From: Pseudomonadota bacterium
GTDB taxonomy: Bacteria > Pseudomonadota > Gammaproteobacteria > Burkholderiales > SG8-39
DNA: 7,347 nt
Direction: 5' to 3'
NCBI GenBank assembly: GCA_021847125.1
Contig: JAJZUK010000048.1
Location: forward strand, 1-7,347
Within the stretch, counting starts at the first letter, position 1. Each line of letters begins with the position of its first letter. Under the pieces are notes generated by a model, which worked only from the letters and a program-made list of their open reading frames with translations, was not told where the DNA came from and searched no databases. The position numbers and the translations under genes were made by a program. Below are positions 6,955 to 7,347 of this stretch, one piece after another.

Positions 6955-6956
6955 CT
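6951..6956 (+). promoter_or_regulatory. Possible -10 element for the right-hand membrane-protein gene
   Basis: TATACT matches TATAAT at five of six positions and overlaps the greB -10 on the other strand by 4 nt. The nearest -35-like word, TTGCAA at 6923-6928, is 22 nt away and too far, so the assignment is tentative. Confidence 0.35.
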
Positions 6957-6968
6957 AGCCCGGACAAA

Positions 6969-6990
6969 GCGCTATTGCCGATGATAGCGC
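6969..6990. promoter_or_regulatory. Perfect inverted repeat in the greB/membrane-protein gap
   Basis: GCGCTAT (6969-6975) and ATAGCGC (6984-6990) are exact reverse complements, with 8 nt between. The site covers the -35 region of the proposed greB promoter. It lies just downstream of the proposed plus-strand start, so it could be an operator or a 5' leader hairpin. No binding protein can be named. Confidence 0.45.
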
Positions 6991-7035
6991 GCGTGCTCAC
7001 ACTAACCCGGCAACAAACGCTAAGCGGAGGAAGTC

Positions 7036-7347
7036 ATGGACTTTCTACAGGCCAGGAAATACAAGGAATGGGCGCTGGTTGGATTGGTCTGCATCGCCAC
7101 CCTCTTCGCCCTGCTTCCACCCAGCATCGCCGAAGCGATGAGTATCGACCGCGCCTACATCGCGGCCATCCTCGGCATCCTGCTGGTGATCGCGCTGTTC
7201 CTTTACCTGAAATTCGCTTTTTTCATCATGGTGGCCCTGCTGGTGATCGGCGCCAACATCACCGACAACTGGTCGGACACGCTGGGCATATCCAAGCTGC
7301 CGCTGATCATCGCGCTGATCGCCATGGTCGGTATTTCGCTGATCAAC
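7036..7347 (+). CDS. Unrecognised small membrane protein (partial, 3' end outside window)
   Basis: The reading frame is open from the ATG to the end of the window (104 codons) without a stop. GGAGG at 7026-7030 lies 5 nt before the ATG, an excellent Shine-Dalgarno. The protein starts MDFLQARKYKEW, with basic and aromatic residues. Hydrophobic segments follow at about residues 13-30, 39-72 (long enough for two helices, with LYLKFAFF in the middle) and 88 to the edge. A short polar stretch, GANITDNWSDTLGISK, lies between the last two. This suggests an inner-membrane protein with at least three or four helices. I do not recognise a family and assign no function. It is divergent from greB with a 132-nt gap holding possible shared control sites. 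Confidence 0.8.
   Translation, partial: MDFLQARKYKEWALVGLVCIATLFALLPPSIAEAMSIDRAYIAAILGILLVIALFLYLKFAFFIMVALLVIGANITDNWSDTLGISKLPLIIALIAMVGISLIN

Overview
The window is a GC-rich stretch of bacterial chromosome with ordinary housekeeping-type genes. The HtpG, GreB and AzlCD proteins look betaproteobacterial (HtpG most clearly). This is a judgement from remembered protein families, not from a search, so genus and species are left open.

Layout, left to right. htpG (Hsp90-family chaperone) lies on the minus strand at the left edge. A near-consensus heat-shock (sigma-32) promoter sits just upstream of it, in the gap it shares with a divergent plus-strand gene cluster. That cluster is azlC-azlD, overlapping by ATGA and encoding a branched-chain amino acid exporter of the YgaZH/AzlCD type. 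It is followed 55 nt later by a long gene for a secreted, two-lobed M16 zinc peptidase. The peptidase gene converges on greB (transcript cleavage factor, minus strand). greB diverges from a gene for a small unrecognised membrane protein that runs off the right edge.

The most unusual region is the 435-nt gap between the converging peptidase and greB genes (5914-6348). It has no credible gene. It holds three copies of a hairpin module: two direct copies exactly 248 nt apart and one inverted, more diverged copy between them. Each module has a large 51-nt hairpin (21-position stem, 9-nt loop with a CTTTT core) followed by a short GC-rich hairpin. Between the two direct copies the large stem differs at five pairs by compensatory exchange and at two pairs by a change to G-U, so all 21 pairs survive. 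This points to selection for a folded structure, or to copies of a palindromic repeat family (REP/BIME- or MITE-like), rather than chance.

The greB/membrane-protein gap is compact. It has overlapping -10 elements on the two strands and a perfect 7-bp inverted repeat beside them, so the two genes may share a control site. The annotated genes do not form one pathway. The links visible are the azlC-azlD pair, a possible azlCD-peptidase transcript, and the heat-shock control of htpG.
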